Assembly (NCBI GenBank): GCA_024803745.1
Contig: JANJXV010000037.1
Span: 3,719,001 to 3,783,000, forward strand
Length of the DNA stretch: 64,000 nt
DNA from: Megascapheus bottae
Lineage: Eukaryota > Chordata > Mammalia > Rodentia > Geomyidae
Direction of reading: 5' to 3'
Below the pieces are notes generated by a model, which did no database searches, was not told the DNA's origin, and saw nothing but the letters and a program-made list of their open reading frames with translations. Below, piece by piece: positions 10,841-23,039 of the stretch. Made by a program: the position numbers and the translations under genes. Numbering within the stretch: the stretch's first letter is position 1; each line of letters starts with the position of its first letter.

Positions 10841-11591
10841 TTTTTTAATTGTAATGTATAGAGGGGGTACAGTTATATTCACCAGATAGTAGGTACATTA
10901 CTTCTCACACATTGATATCCCTTCTCATGTTTTTGTCGCCATTTCTCTCCCCCACCCCCTCCCAATCATCTTGTTTTCCCCCTCCCTTTCCTATTTCAAA
11001 TAAACAAATAAACCTATATACAATATGCCAGGTGACAAAGTCAGATGCAGTAACAATCCGAGATTAACCAAAGGGCAACAAAAGAGAAGAGAAATAACAT
11101 AGTACATTAAGAACAGCAATCACACAATATACAGCTCTTGCTTCCATATCCTGGAGATCCTTTCATTTAGCCTCATCCTATATGGCCTTATGTATCTAGG
11201 TTTTGCACTAATGTAATCCTCTATTAGGAGAGTCCTAGGTGTGTACTAATTATTACAAATGAGGGAAATCATTGAGCCTATATTCTTTTGAGTCTGGTTT
11301 ACTTCAGTTAATATGATTTTTCAAGTCATTTTATTTCCTTACAAATGTCATTCTTTCTGATGGCAACATAGAATTCCATTGTGTATAAATACCACATCTT
11401 CTTTATCCAGTCATCTACTGAGGGGCATCTGGGTTGGTTCCATATCTTTGCTATTGTAAACAGTGCTGCAAAGAACATCGTTGTGCTAGTGGCTTTAGTA
11501 TGTCCTTGTTTCGGGACGATGCCAAGGAGTGGAATTGCTGGGTCATAGGGGAGCTCTATGTTTAGTCTTTTGAGGAAACGCCATATTGCTG
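10841..11591 (-). mobile_element. 5'-truncated L1 (end of ORF2 plus 3' UTR), minus strand
   Basis: The reverse strand encodes the very end of L1 ORF2p. It reads FLKRLNIELPYDPAIPLLG, then AALFTIAKIWNQPRCPS and WYLYTMEFYVAIRKN, over about 11590-11326. About 480 nt of 3' UTR follow, closing with a poly-T at about 10840 (poly-A on the element strand). The 3' UTR includes a C-rich tract on the + strand (G-rich on the element strand). A 13-nt target duplication with one mismatch brackets it at 10828-10840 and 11592-11604. Only the ORF2 tail is present, so this copy is dead. The readable frame suggests a fairly young insertion. Confidence 0.93.
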
Positions 11592-12079
11592 CGAAAGCAA
11601 TTCTAATTAAAAGTATTTGCAGCATTTCTCAAGATACTTTGCATGTATTTACATGCTTTGCATAATATTTCTAACAGCAGAAATTCACCAAGAAGAGAAT
11701 TAGGACATATATTCTGCTAAAAATGAATGATAGTGCAAAACAGCTGTCATCCAGTGTTAAAGTACTAATATGACAATCACATGTGTTCACTGATTAATCC
11801 TGTGTCAAGTCTTTGTAGTTCCTGCTCTCCTATGTGGACCACTTTTGTGAAAGACGTTTCTGTGAATCTAACCTGGGCTATGGGAATAGATGGGGAGGAT
11901 TTGAAACACGTAAGGTGTGTGACTATTATCTTGGGGTCATTTGTTGCCTCTTACATCCTGGGATAAAAGTTTTCAACATAACCCCCAGCAATGTCTGCCT
12001 CCTTCCCCTACTCAGTGGAGGATTGCTAGAAGCAGAATTATAGGTTGTAAAGCCTCACCTCTTCCGGTCCAGGTCACTG

Positions 12080-12095
12080 CCCCCCCCCCCCCCCC
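12080..12095. repeat. Poly-C run
   Basis: There are sixteen C in a row. Similar runs occur at about 27352-27370 and 53647-53658. Confidence 0.95.
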
Positions 12096-13834
12096 GCAAT
12101 ACCCTACAGTCTAATAGATTCATCAAGGCTTCCCTGGCAAAGGAGTCTGTGGTTTGGGGAGTGGCAAGGGGTCCTGCTTATCTCTTTCATAGGCTAACCT
12201 CAAGTCCAGGAATGTGCTTGAAACCTATTGATCTAGTTTGACAGTTGGCTTTTGAGGAACATAAAAAATGTACCTTCTAAGTAATGTTGGGATTGGCAGA
12301 GTTCCCTCAGAGTAATGGCCCCTGGAGACTGGGTTTTGCTGATGCCTCTTGTAATGTTTAAGGCAGCCAGAGTGCTGTCAGTGATCATTTCTGTCACATA
12401 CTTACATAGTGATTCTCTCCATGATTCATTTCCATCCGGTATTATCTATGCCTAGAGCAGTGTTCTTGAGAGACACAGAAAAATCTGGTAGAGGAGAAGA
12501 TGATTTGTGTTTTTCCATTTTCTAGAGGGTTGAGGGTCTATTTAGGTATATAAATGTATAATTTAGGCTTACAGGAAAATGTAATGTTAAACCATATCTT
12601 TACTCTTGCCATGAATCATGCATTTCAAAAACAGTTTGACTTTCTGAAAGAACAATGAGAAGAGGCAGAAAAAAAATAGGATAATGTATTAGCTGTCTGA
12701 GTGACCATGTCAAACCTTCAACCTGTAATACAACCTGGGGATTTTAATCCCCTTTCCTCTGAACTATGTGTTCCATCTCTTCCTTCTCTTCCTTTTCCTC
12801 CTCTTCTTTCTTTCTCTCGCTCTCATTTATTTTTTCTCTCTATGTACATATGTATATATACATGTACATGTATGTATAAGTTATACACAAAATACCATGT
12901 TACTATCTTACAAGTAATATAAAACTGAAGTATAAAAAGAGATAGCATAAAAATACAAACTAGAGGCTAAAGCAAAAGGATTCCGACTTTAGTATACATG
13001 TTGTTGACCCTGTGTCAACAATAATAGTGAAAACACACACACACTCACACACATACCCAAAGACCCTACAACATATGTAAATGCAAATTCTGGAATTTTT
13101 CCCATTGATCTCAGTCTGTTGTCTTGTTGAGATTATTAGGCGCATACTTGGAAATCTTTGAGCTCTACACCAAAGGTATGAAACAGTCAGTAGTCCTAAT
13201 ACAGTATTTAATGAGTTCACCGTCAGTTTAGGCTTTTATTGAACAGTCCCTAAGAAAAGAGAGTCTCGTAATGAGAATATAGTTGAGAGTTCCACTAGTG
13301 CTCTGTGTTCACTCTTTATTAATGTATCTATCTGTGGACTGGTTCAATGGGTGTGACAAACTAAAGCACCTTAGTATAATGAGGAGTCATCAAATATGCC
13401 TTTGCCAACTGATATTCACTCTTTACTCATTTATTTGAAAACAAATCATTAAATTCCAGATTTTCAGGTGTACAAACACACCGAATGTTGGAAAATCAAA
13501 GATGAGGTATACAAAGCTAAGCATTATGGGACCCAATCTAAGCATCATAATGAGACAAATCAGATAAACATTACAAAACCCCACAGACCTGCCTTTTCTT
13601 ACAGACTTCTGAAGAAACTGCCTTGAAACTTCCCGCCTAATAAATGGGAAAACGCAATGTTTAAATTGCTTTTGTCACTTAGCATAATCTGTATGTGGCG
13701 TCACTAACCCTGTTAATTCATACGTTGAACTCCTAGCTCCTCATGTGGTAATCTTAGGGTGGATTAGGTCATGAGGGTAAGGTTGTACGAATGGTATTAG
13801 GGCCCTTCTCTTATGGAACTCTGTTTGGTACCAG

Positions 13835-14160
13835 AGAACAAGAGAGATGACTCACACCTGTAATTGTATCTACTCGGGAAGAAGAGGCTGAGAGAATGAT
13901 AGTTTAAGGCTAGCATGGGAAGAAGTAGTGAGACCTTCTTTAAAATAAATTGGCTATGGTGGTTTTTATCTATAATCTCAGTTACTCAGGAGATATGGAT
14001 AGGAAGCCCATTCTCAAAAATGTTTGAGACTGTATTTGGAAAGATAGCTAAAGCCAAAAGCATTCAGAATGTGGTTTAAGGAGTAGAATACCTACTTAGA
14101 AATCATGAGTTCAAACCACAGAACTGGAAAAGAAAAAAAGAAAGAGAGAAACAGAAAAAG
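13835..14160 (+). mobile_element. Old composite: B1 monomer followed by B1-ID
   Basis: Two B1-like heads occur in a row (CTCACACCTGTAATTGTATC at about 13853; TATCTATAATCTCAGTTACTC at about 13967). A decayed ID unit (GTGGTTTAAGGAGTAGAATACC) and an A/G-rich tail follow. It could be one trimeric element or two insertions. Confidence 0.65.
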
Positions 14161-14889
14161 GACAGAATATCTTGTCCACAATAGAAAGCATTATAATGTA
14201 GGCCTTTGAGATACTACATCTGCTTTGGTAATAGATTTCTAGGAATTATAAGAAATGAATTTCAATTATTTATAAGACCCAGTTTATAGTATTTGTTAGA
14301 GCTGCTTGCAGCTACTAGTACGTCATATTAACACAACTATAACAAATGAACATTACGTTTAAGAGGTACTTTAGGTATGGAAAAGTTAAGTGTGTTCCCT
14401 TTCTTTATACCAATCTCCTTTCCTAGCAACATCTCACCCCAGAGAATTAGTTACAACTCCCATGTGTTATCAAAGTCCGTAGCATTTACTTTTGGTGTTC
14501 TCTGGATTTCACCAAATATACGATGACATTTATCTACCATTTAGTATCTTACAAAGAAACACTTCTACTGCCCTAAACGTCAGAAATTGGCCTACAAAGA
14601 ATGTAACGAGTGTTCTATATGAATTTCAGAAGATTCTTTATTGATAGGTGATATAATCTACAGATATCCATCATATTCCAGTAATTAGTAATAGTGCTGT
14701 GTGGTTCAACATGCCCTTATCTGTAATTGGTTTGCCAGATGTTACCATCTACAATAGTGAATAATAGTGAACTCACAGACTTGTTGTTCTATCAGCTTTG
14801 GCCTTAGGTATTTTGATTATTAATTAGCACATGGGCATAGAGGATTGATTTATTTTAGTGGTATGGAGTGCTCTATCTTTGTTAACTTT

Positions 14890-16030
14890 CCTTGCTCTAA
14901 ATAGTCTGCCCTGTTTGAAATGAACATAGCTTCTTGTGCTTGCTTTGGTTAGTATTATCTTAGTATGTCTTTCTGAATTCCTTTTTATTGAATCCATATG
15001 TGTCTGTGTCCTTGTGTTTAAGTATTTTTTGGGAGGTAGGCAATATATAGTTCGATGTTACTTTTTTTCTTCCAAGGACAATCTTTTTTTTTTCACATGT
15101 GTATTGGCATCTGTTTTGAAATATCCACATATGCATACAATGTATGTTTACTAAACTCCTTCACTCTCCATCCATTTCCTTCATCCCCTCCCTGCCTCTC
15201 AAACCAAGCAGAAATTGAAGTTGTTTTATTTTTGCATATGTACATAAAATATTGAGACCAGATTCACCCTCTCCAGTTTCTCAGCACCTCTTGTTTTACA
15301 TTTTTGTCATTCATTGTAAGTGTATGTTAATTGCTCAGTGGGGTTTTAACATGGTATTTCACACATGTGTGCACAATGATCACATTGAGCCTTTCCCTTA
15401 TTCTCCCTTGACCCATCCCTTATTATTCAACAGCTTTAATGGGGTTTGTTTAGACAATCCCTTTTAAGTGGTTTGGTGTATATCAGTGTACCTGCAGACA
15501 TCAAAATGACTATTAGTACAATAGGATGGATAGTTACCAAACTTACTAAAGATTTGTTTTTATTTTTATCTTCTGTATTTTTGTGCCTTTTGTAGTCTTA
15601 ATTTAGCCTTAATTATGAATCCATTTAACTATAGCAATTACACATCCCTTTTTATTTTTTTTTCCTCATGGTTGCTCTGAAGTTTACATATCTGTTTATA
15701 GTAAATCTAAGTCCCTCCTCAGATAAGAGAATACTACTTTACAGGGAGTGAAAGTACCTTTAAACAAAATGTTCCCAACTCCTTTCTCTCATTCTCCCAT
15801 TCATTTCAGTAATGCTCAATTGTACATATATACATTCATATTCTTATATAATCAAATACATTGTTGTTATTATAATTGGAAATTTGTTTTATGCTAGATC
15901 TATTGAGAATAAAAATGTTTATTTTTATCTTTGCTTGTTAGTTCTCTAATATTCTTTCTTTACATAAATCTGTTCTGATCTATGCCATTTTCCTATTCTT
16001 GACATTTTTTTCAAGAATTGATTGACTGTT
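14890..16030 (-). mobile_element. Probable old L1 ORF2 region, minus strand, broken
   Basis: GCTTTGGTTAGTATTATCTTAG, then GTGTCCTTGTGTTTAAGTA and GGTAGGCAATATATAGTTCG (14940-15055) follow the order of antisense L1 ORF2. The stretch 15650-15900 (TGGTTGCTCTGAAGTTTACA onward) also resembles antisense ancient L1. The middle part, about 15100-15500, is not assigned, so this may be two fragments. Confidence 0.5.
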
Positions 16031-16219
16031 TATTACTTACGCGCTGAAGATCACACCTGAGGCTTCCTGCTACTTGCTAAACAAGTATTGTAACACAAAA
16101 CTCGTGGAATACTTATCAGTTCATGAAAGGCTGGTCTTTGTGAAAATGTCTCCTTTTTTGCGTCTTTCTATCTCCTTCACTTTTGAAGATTCTTATTTTT
16201 TATTATTATTTTCTTATCA

Positions 16220-16665
16220 TTACCATTATTTCAGTACTGAGCGCTGAACACAGGGCCTCATGCTTACTTATTTTGCTCACTCCTGGCTCGTGTTCTGTTA
16301 CTTGAACCACATATATAGTCTTACTTTTTATTGGTTATTTTTAGACATGGGAGTCTTACAAACTTTTTTTTTTTTTTTGCCAGTCCTGGGGCTTGAATTC
16401 AGGGCCTAGGCACTGTCCTTGAGCTATCTCAAGGCTAGAGCTCTACCACTTGAGCCACAGCACTACTTCTAGCTGTTTCTGTGTCTGTGGTACCAAGGAA
16501 TCCAACCCAGGGTTTTGTGCATGCTAGGCAAGCACTCTACCACTAGGCCAAATGCCTAGCCCCTTACAAACATTTTTTACCTGATCTAGTTTTGAGCCAA
16601 AGTCTTCTCGGTCTCAGCTTCTTGAGTAGCTAAGATTACAGGAATGAGCCCCCAGCAGCTGACAG
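16220..16665 (-). mobile_element. Old B1-ID composite, split by a younger SINE
   Basis: The antisense ID and linker part is at 16220-16354 and the B1-like end is at 16572-16665 (GGTCTCAGCTTCTTGAGTAG). The two halves are continuous once the ID-ID dimer at 16364-16562 is removed. Confidence 0.8.
16364..16562 (-). mobile_element. ID-ID dimer SINE nested in older SINE
   Basis: It is an antisense full dimer with a poly-T end. The duplication CTTACAAAC at 16355-16363 and 16563-16571 flanks it, inside the older B1-ID copy. Confidence 0.9.
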
Positions 16666-17899
16666 AGTTCAATCTTTTTTTTTCTGGTCAGCATTGTAGA
16701 TTTGCAGTTGTTTTCCATTAGTGTCTAAATCAGATGCTATTCTTATGTACGTTTGTCTACAGATATGGCTGCTCACCATATCTGACCGTTTCTGTGATAC
16801 CTGTTCATTCTCTTCACATTGTTTATTTGCTTTTTTTAGTCTTCCTTGTTCAAGGATGGATATGATATCTTGAATAGGGGGGAAAAAACAGGAGCAAATG
16901 AGGCTTTTGTAGTGCAGTAATAAGGAATTGGAGTAACCGAAATGTGTGACAGTCCTCAGATCTGGTTTTAGCCCTGGGCTGAAATCCCTAGTTCTTTTCC
17001 TTTCTTTAGTTCAGGAAGAGCTGGCATGGAACAGCTAGAGGGCACTGGACTTGTGTAATTTTCCTTCCGGAACTGGAAGGCAGAGCTGTCTACAGCAGAG
17101 TATTGCCCACTTAAGAATAGCTAAGCTCCCCTAAAACATAAGCAGGTTAGGCTCTGGAAAAGGCGTTTCTCTAACAGGCTGGCCTTGGTTAGATGAACAC
17201 ATGTCTGACATATTTTTAAATGGCTTCTTCCTCTCTTTCTGTCAGAAACAGGAAGGAATCTTCTCCAGTATTCACTGGGTAGAGTTCCCACAAGTAAAAC
17301 TGACCCCTCAAGGTTCAGTTATCCTGTGACTGGAGTCCACTGGAATTTTGTCTCAGAATTGTGTACACTCAGCCCTCAGTTTCTTTTCCTAGCATGTGTT
17401 TGAATGGAAGATTCTCCTTACAAGTTTGTGCTTGGGGATTTTGATTGTCTCTGTGTCCCAATTTCGGGGGTGGACAGTTTGACTTATAACATCGTGTTTT
17501 TGCTAGATCTAAGAATTATTGACTTTTTAGTATCCTCAGCTTTCTTCTTGTGGTTAAATGGAATGATGACTTTGAGCTCTTATCATATGCTAGACCAGAA
17601 ACCCTGAACTAGTTACTTAAACTTCAGTTACTATCTCATCACAAACCACCAAGGATTTCCTACAGCACAACATGTCTCTGTGGCACTCCATTATATGGCA
17701 CCTATTTAATTAATAATTCCTTTTAATTGAATATGTATGGTTTCATGTTTGGTTTTGATTTTATGTCTACTTTCATTTCTTTTGTTATTATAACAAGAAT
17801 TTCCAAATCTCATTCTAGAATAATCTTTGTACACGCTTAATTATCAGTTCTCAATGTAAAATTTCTATACATATCTGCTTATGGTCATTTTCTTTGTTC
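16666..17899. other. Intronic, nothing recognised
   Basis: It is single-copy looking. A short frame at 17404 has no recognisable product. Confidence 0.5.
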
Positions 17900-18125
17900 T
17901 CCTTTCATTTCGTCCTTCCTTCCTTCATTTATTTGTTCATTCCTTTCTTCATTTCTGACTCCCTCCCTCCCACCTTCCTTTCCTTCCTTTCTTCTCTCCC
18001 ACAATCTTCCCTCTCTCTGTCCTTCCTTGTTTCCCTCTTTTTCTCTTCTCTGACTGTCTTTTCCTTCCTCTTCTTCCTCGCCTTCATAATTCCTCTTCTT
18101 CCTCTTCCTTATCCCTCTTCCCCTC
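17900..18125. repeat. Pyrimidine-rich (CTTT/CCTT) low-complexity stretch
   Basis: About 225 nt of imperfect C/T-rich sequence precede the ID fragment at 18125. It is probably a decayed tail expansion. Confidence 0.85.
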
Positions 18126-18187
18126 TACTGTGGACTGAATCTGGGGCCTCATCTATACTCTACTACTGAGCTATATTCCCAGCCCTG
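18125..18187 (-). mobile_element. ID monomer fragment
   Basis: An antisense ID end (GAATCTGGGGCCTCATC, CTACTACTGAGCTATATTCCC, AGCCC) follows a CT-rich stretch that is probably its expanded tail. Confidence 0.65.
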
Positions 18188-18256
18188 CTTGTTTTTGTAC
18201 TGCAGAAATATTGAATATTGGATGGGAGCATCTTACCTGTAACTTCAGAAAGTTCC

Positions 18257-18260
<4 letters not shown>

Positions 18261-18303
<43 letters not shown>
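18261..18303. repeat. (TG)n microsatellite
   Basis: About 21 units with no SINE directly attached. A short TG array also occurs at 20224-20245. Confidence 0.97.
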
Positions 18304-18306
<3 letters not shown>

Positions 18307-18674
18307 AAACTTCTATTAAAAAGGTGTAACCATGGAGAGAGGAAATAGTAAGTTAAACTTAAGGGCCTCAGGAGCTTGGTAGATGGACACACAGAAAATG
18401 ACATAAAAGAAGAACCTTTACCATTGCATCCAACTAAGATTTTAACACAAGACAAAAGCATAAAAAGAAAAGCATATGTTGTAAGAGAAGATCTAACTTA
18501 AGAAACAGATGTTTTTTTCATTTTCCAAAGTCACTAATTCAGTTTCTGTACACTCTCAAAATTTTACTTTTCTCTGAACATCCTTGACAAAAATAGAAGA
18601 CCCAAGCAATATGCTCTAATGAACATTGCAATATATGCAAGGTATTGGTGATACTAACATCATGGTAAACAACT

Positions 18675-18800
18675 TTGCAAAATAGGTGTTGATATCCCCA
18701 TCGTGTAGATGAGAAAATAAGGATCAGAGAGATTGAGTTTCTGTATCATACAGCTAGGAATAGACAGTGGCTGTGCATCACAAGAGTTCTGTCTATTCTT
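18675..18800 (-). repeat. MIR fragment
   Basis: CGTGTAGATGAGAAAATAAGG, CAGAGAGATTGAG and ATACAGCTAGGAA match MIR in reverse. Confidence 0.7.
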
Positions 18801-18919
18801 TTCCTTGTGCTACTGTGCTTTCTTTTCCTATGTTATGAGGCAGCTAAGCATTAAGCAAATGGGATCCTGTTGTGGCACTGAGTTGACTAATTGGATTGTT
18901 GGAAGTAACACCTCTAAGG

Positions 18920-19147
18920 CCAGAGTTTGATGGTGTAGACCTATAATCCCAACTACCCGAGAGACAAGAATCATGAAAAAAATGTGGTTTGAGGCCATCC
19001 CTAGGCAAAATAAGATAACCTCACAAAACCATATATACAAAATAACTAAAGCAAAAAGGGCAAGAAGTAGAGTGGCTCAAGAAGTAGAGTGCCTGCCTAG
19101 CAAGTGCAGGACATTCTGTGTTAAAAATCTCATTACTGGCAAAATAA
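18920..19147 (+). mobile_element. Diverged B1-ID composite SINE
   Basis: A B1-like head (GACCTATAATCCCAACTACCC) and an ID unit (GAGTGGCTCAAGAAGTAGAG) are present. Divergence indicates an older copy. Confidence 0.75.
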
Positions 19148-19149
19148 GA

Positions 19150-20470
19150 TGTCTACCAGTGGCAATTTGAATCAGATTAGGGAACCAGTCCACCAGATCA
19201 ACAAGATAGCTAAAGTAGTCGAAGGAAACACCAGAAGCTATGAGTCTAGAAATGTGGCTAACAGATAGAGAGCAAGGAGAGGTAGAATTGAGAGAGATAC
19301 AGCTGATCAGTGATGATACATCTTCTTAAATTATTATTAGCATACATGAGTAGTGTAAGAGGGAGATCTCATGTATAAGGAATCTTGGTCAACCTCTCTC
19401 CTGTCTTAAAATAATTTCAAAGGTTTTGTTCTTTTCATACATGCAAATAAGTCATGTCAACCATGTATCTACTGGTAATGTTTAGTAGCCACTATAACTT
19501 GCTGGTGAGTCAGCCTGGCTGAAAGGAACACACAGTGTGCTGGAACGATTCAAAGGAAGATGCTAGAGATGGGGCTTAAGTATGTCCACATAACTCTGAA
19601 TCTTAGCACCTCCATTCTAGATGATGCTCCCCAAAGGAACACTCACTTGGTTTATTTCCAAGAAGCTAAATTCTATCTAAAGAGAAGAGAGGCAGTACTT
19701 ATGTTGGATTGGAAGTGGGCTAGGGAGAGCTTCTTTTCCTCTGGGTAATAATTCTGTATCCTGCCACTCAAGCAACAATAAATACAGCTAATGCAATGGA
19801 AAGTTGTGTGCTAAATGGATATGGTTCAAGAAGGAAAAAAAATACAATGGTTGAAAGATGAGACCTTATAAATATGTTATGGAAGAGAGAATTCATTGCG
19901 TTACTTTTTCCTCTCACACTATTCAGCGAGCATCATGAAGCCAGACCTTGGTACACTGAGGGAATATTTTAGTGTGGTTACAGGAAGAGAAATGAATGTC
20001 TGAAATGGGAATGTGGTGCTTGAAACGAAAGCAGGATATTTGACTATGCATACTGTGTGAAGACAATTTGGCACACAATGATGAGAAGCTTCTCATTTAT
20101 CTAGAATAAAACGGTAAACCTTGTTTATAAAGCACCTAAAAGTAAATGTTGAAGACATTGCAGGGTATAACATATTTCTTACAACTACTCATCTGTGGAT
20201 GGAAAAGTAGCCGTAGACAGAAAGTGTGTGTGTGTGTGTGTGTGTAACTATTTGTCAAGAAGACTTTATTTACAGATATGAGTAGTGTGCTACAATTGCC
20301 TGGTTAGTAGTTTGCCAGCTTATTGTACATTTCTTCATTCTAAGAAAAGTTGTGTCTGTGCACACATTTGTACACTTGTGTGAGACACAGAGTAATCCAT
20401 AGCAATTTTCTAATGAAAAGCTTCAGAAATTCGAACAGAGTAACTAAGTAAGATAATCTGAAGGCTTAGG
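19150..20470. other. Intronic, nothing recognised
   Basis: Apart from a short TG array at 20224 no feature is evident. Confidence 0.5.
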
Positions 20471-20568
20471 AACACTGGTTCCATGGTTTTTTTTTTAATC
20501 CATTTATTCACTGAGGAATATCTGGGCTTATGATAAACCATGCTGCAATGAGCCTGGCTGTAATGCGG

Positions 20569-20570
<2 letters not shown>

Positions 20571-20618
<48 letters not shown>
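20571..20618. repeat. (AC)n microsatellite at the L1 inversion junction
   Basis: There are 24 units. It probably grew from the ACACAATGGAATTC context of L1. Confidence 0.97.
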
Positions 20619-20620
<2 letters not shown>

Positions 20621-21030
20621 GAATTCTGTTCATCTATCATAGAGAATGATATTGTACCACTTGTAAGGAAATGGGGAAGGCTTAGAAAAAATTATATTAA
20701 ATGACATAAGCCAGACCCAGAGAAATACAGATTGCCTGGTTTCTCTCATTTCTGGAAGCTAGAATGTGCCATAAATCTATAAGTAAACACAGTAGATGGG
20801 ATGCACATAGTTACAAACGAACTACCTAAACTATAATAGATTTTGTGCAGAGCTCAAATAGTCTAATTCTTCAGAAATTCTAAGTCAAAGCTCAATAAAC
20901 TAAGTATCAGGAAATGGGTATCAGGGGGTTGGGGCCTAAAGGAAAAGGGATGGATAAATGATTAGAGGGAAGGAGGAAGAATGCAGTCAAAAATTCATTA
21001 TATATATCACAAAATTAATAAAAAATACCT

Positions 21031-21256
21031 GGGCACGAGCGGCTCATGCCTGTAATCCTAGCTACTCAGGAGCCTAAGATCTGATGATCATAGTTCATAT
21101 TCAGCCGGAGCAGGAAAGTCTGTGAAACTCTTATCTCCAATTAATCTCCAGAAAACCAGAAGTGGTGCTGTGGCTCAGAATGATAGAGTGGTAGACTTGA
21201 GCTGAAAAGCTCAGGGACAGTGCCCAGGCCCAGAGTTCAAGCCCCATGACCAACTA
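21031..21256 (+). mobile_element. B1-ID composite SINE inside the L1 3' UTR
   Basis: It is near-complete: CGGCTCATGCCTGTAATCC, linker, CCAGAAGTGGTGCTGTGG, and an (AAC)n tail to 21278. It lies between L1 3' UTR segments and is therefore younger than that L1. Confidence 0.9.
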
Positions 21257-21405
21257 ACAACAACAACAACAACAACAAAAAGGAAGGGTTACATCAAAGG
21301 GAGGTGAAAATGTTAAAGGATGGCACAGTCAAGATGTATTGTATACAAAAACTGCTTTGTTAAGTGACAGAAATATCCAATACATATCCTAAAAATTAAA
21401 TTAAA

Positions 21406-21446
21406 ACACACACACACACACTCACACACACACACACACACACACA
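21406..21446. repeat. (AC)n microsatellite in L1 3' UTR
   Basis: It is an AC array with one TC interruption, between the two similar 3' UTR segments. Confidence 0.95.
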
Positions 21447-21670
21447 AATAAAAGAAGGAGGGGTTGGAATGGGTTGGTGAGACTGTTGAAAGGGAGTGAC
21501 ATTGATCAAGACACACTGTCTTCATAAACTGCTTTGATGAATGGCAACTTTTTTGTACAACTACTTAAATATAATGAAAATATTAAATATAGTGAAAGAA
21601 TATATAGTGAAATATATATGTATACTTAAATATAGTGAAAATATAAAAAGAAAAGAAAAACACTGGTTCC

Positions 21671-22123
21671 CTTCCATGCTTGAGATTGAAGGAGGAAACT
21701 GAAAAAAAGAAAAGCAAAAGAAAAACACACTTGACCTCCAAGAAGAGAACAATGTGAAATATTTAGAGAATGTAAATTTATAAAGTAGAGGCAAGGCATC
21801 AAACTGAAGAACAAAGACAGGAGAAAGGGGGTGGTTGAAGAGGATAACCTGGAAATTACTGTGGGAGAGAAACAAATAAAGGAAGTCCGAGTGATTAGGA
21901 AGAAGGTCAAGCTGAAAATAAATCTTTGCTGAAGTGATAGAAAAAAAAGAAGAGGGAAGGGAAGCCAGTAAATAGCCTGTGGCTTCAAGGAGGCAATGGC
22001 AAAGAAGTCCCCTGGGCCTTGTAAACAAGGTGTGACATTATTAAATGAACCGAGAGAATGGAGAAGAAGGAAAAGCCTCAGCCCAAGACATCAACATTAA
22101 GTATGTGGTTTGTGAGCTGAAAC
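21671..22123. other. A/G-rich intronic stretch
   Basis: It is purine-rich on the + strand but not a simple repeat. Minus-strand open frames here are composition effects. Confidence 0.5.
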
Positions 22124-22134
22124 AATAGCTTGTT

Positions 22135-22415
22135 ATCTGTCATCTCTTTTGCTGTCCCTTGGTTATCTCATATTGTTACAGTATCTCACTTTGTTACCTG
22201 ATATATCGGATATATTTGTATTTGGTTATTTGATATTGGATAGGGAAGGGGGGAAAACAAGATGAGGGGTGGGGGTAGGGGTGGGGGGGAGGGAAATGGG
22301 GACCAAGACATGTGAAAGGGTATCAATGTATGGGAATTAATGCACCATCTATTTGGCAAATATCATGGAACCCTTCTCTATTAATTACGATAATAAATAT
22401 ATGAAAAAAAGAAAA
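22135..22415 (+). mobile_element. Severely 5'-truncated L1 (3' UTR only)
   Basis: This copy matches the one at 40205-40440 over its 3' part. Shared parts include the TTGTTACAGTATCTCACTTT motif, a G-rich tract at about 22245-22290, GGGGACCAAGACATGTGAAA and an A-rich tail. It is bracketed by AATAGCTTGTT at 22124-22134 and 22416-22426 (15 nt if one mismatch is allowed). The G-rich tract followed by an A-rich tail and target duplication is typical of an L1 3' UTR. No ORF2 sequence is present to confirm it. Confidence 0.82.
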
Positions 22416-23039
22416 AATAGCTTGTTTAGCAAAATGTTGTTAAGAGCTTGCTTGGAAGGGAGAGTTGTTTGCAAATTCCTAGGGATACTTGTTGACAGAC
22501 CTGAAACTGAACCAAGGGTAGGTCCACCAAAGGGATTCAGTGAGAGCCTATGGCTTTCCATTTAGTTTTTTCATTCATTTTTTTCTTCAGTTCATTCATA
22601 AGTCCATTACTGAGCAGCTACTTTGAGATTCTTCTCAGGCTTCAACAGATCTCTCAGGTACCTGAATAAATTGAGTGGAAGAAGTATGACAGCTTCCAAA
22701 ATGAACGTTCAGCGCTTCAAGCCCAATGAAGGAGAAAGTAGGCAATTGATATCTATACACACATCAAAATTCAATTTGATCCTATCCCTTCACAAATAGA
22801 GAAAATAAGGTCTTGAGAAGTTATTCAGGCTGAAAAATAAAAATTAATACTTCAGTATATTGTAGTGGCTCTTCTGTGTTAGTTATAGAATACAAATAAC
22901 ATGCTCTGTCTTTTCAACAAATGCATTAATATGAATTACATCGTATGAAGTATATAGTATTGTATAATCCTCACAACAACCTAGTTCCAGAACTTTTCTG
23001 TCATCCACAACAGAAATCTCTGTCTCATACTCCCTAATG

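Larger units (their letters stand above)
11605..14889. other. Intronic, little recognised
   Basis: It contains a poly-C run at 12080 and the old SINE composite at 13835. The rest shows no coding or repeat signal I can name. 11640-12050 has two overlapping short frames with no recognisable product. Confidence 0.5.
20483..21658 (+). mobile_element. L1 3' end with inverted 5' segment (twin-priming structure)
   Basis: Perfect 12-nt target duplications (AACACTGGTTCC) lie at 20471-20482 and 21659-21670, so everything between entered as one event apart from the later SINE. From about 20620 on, the sequence is the sense strand of the L1 ORF2 end (TGGAATTCTGTTCATC..., CATAAGCCAGACCCAGAG) and then 3' UTR. 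From about 20495 to 20570 it is L1 ORF2 in the opposite orientation (ATCCATTTATTCACTGAGG). It corresponds to the bases that should lie just upstream. A CA array (20571-20618) now sits at the junction. The 3' UTR carries a nested B1-ID SINE (21031-21256) and what look like two diverged copies of one segment. Confidence 0.88.

Noticed and set aside
11326..11625. Minus-strand 99-codon frame as a host gene
   Set aside because: It is the C-terminal end of L1 ORF2p in a truncated L1, with the first residues coming from flanking DNA.
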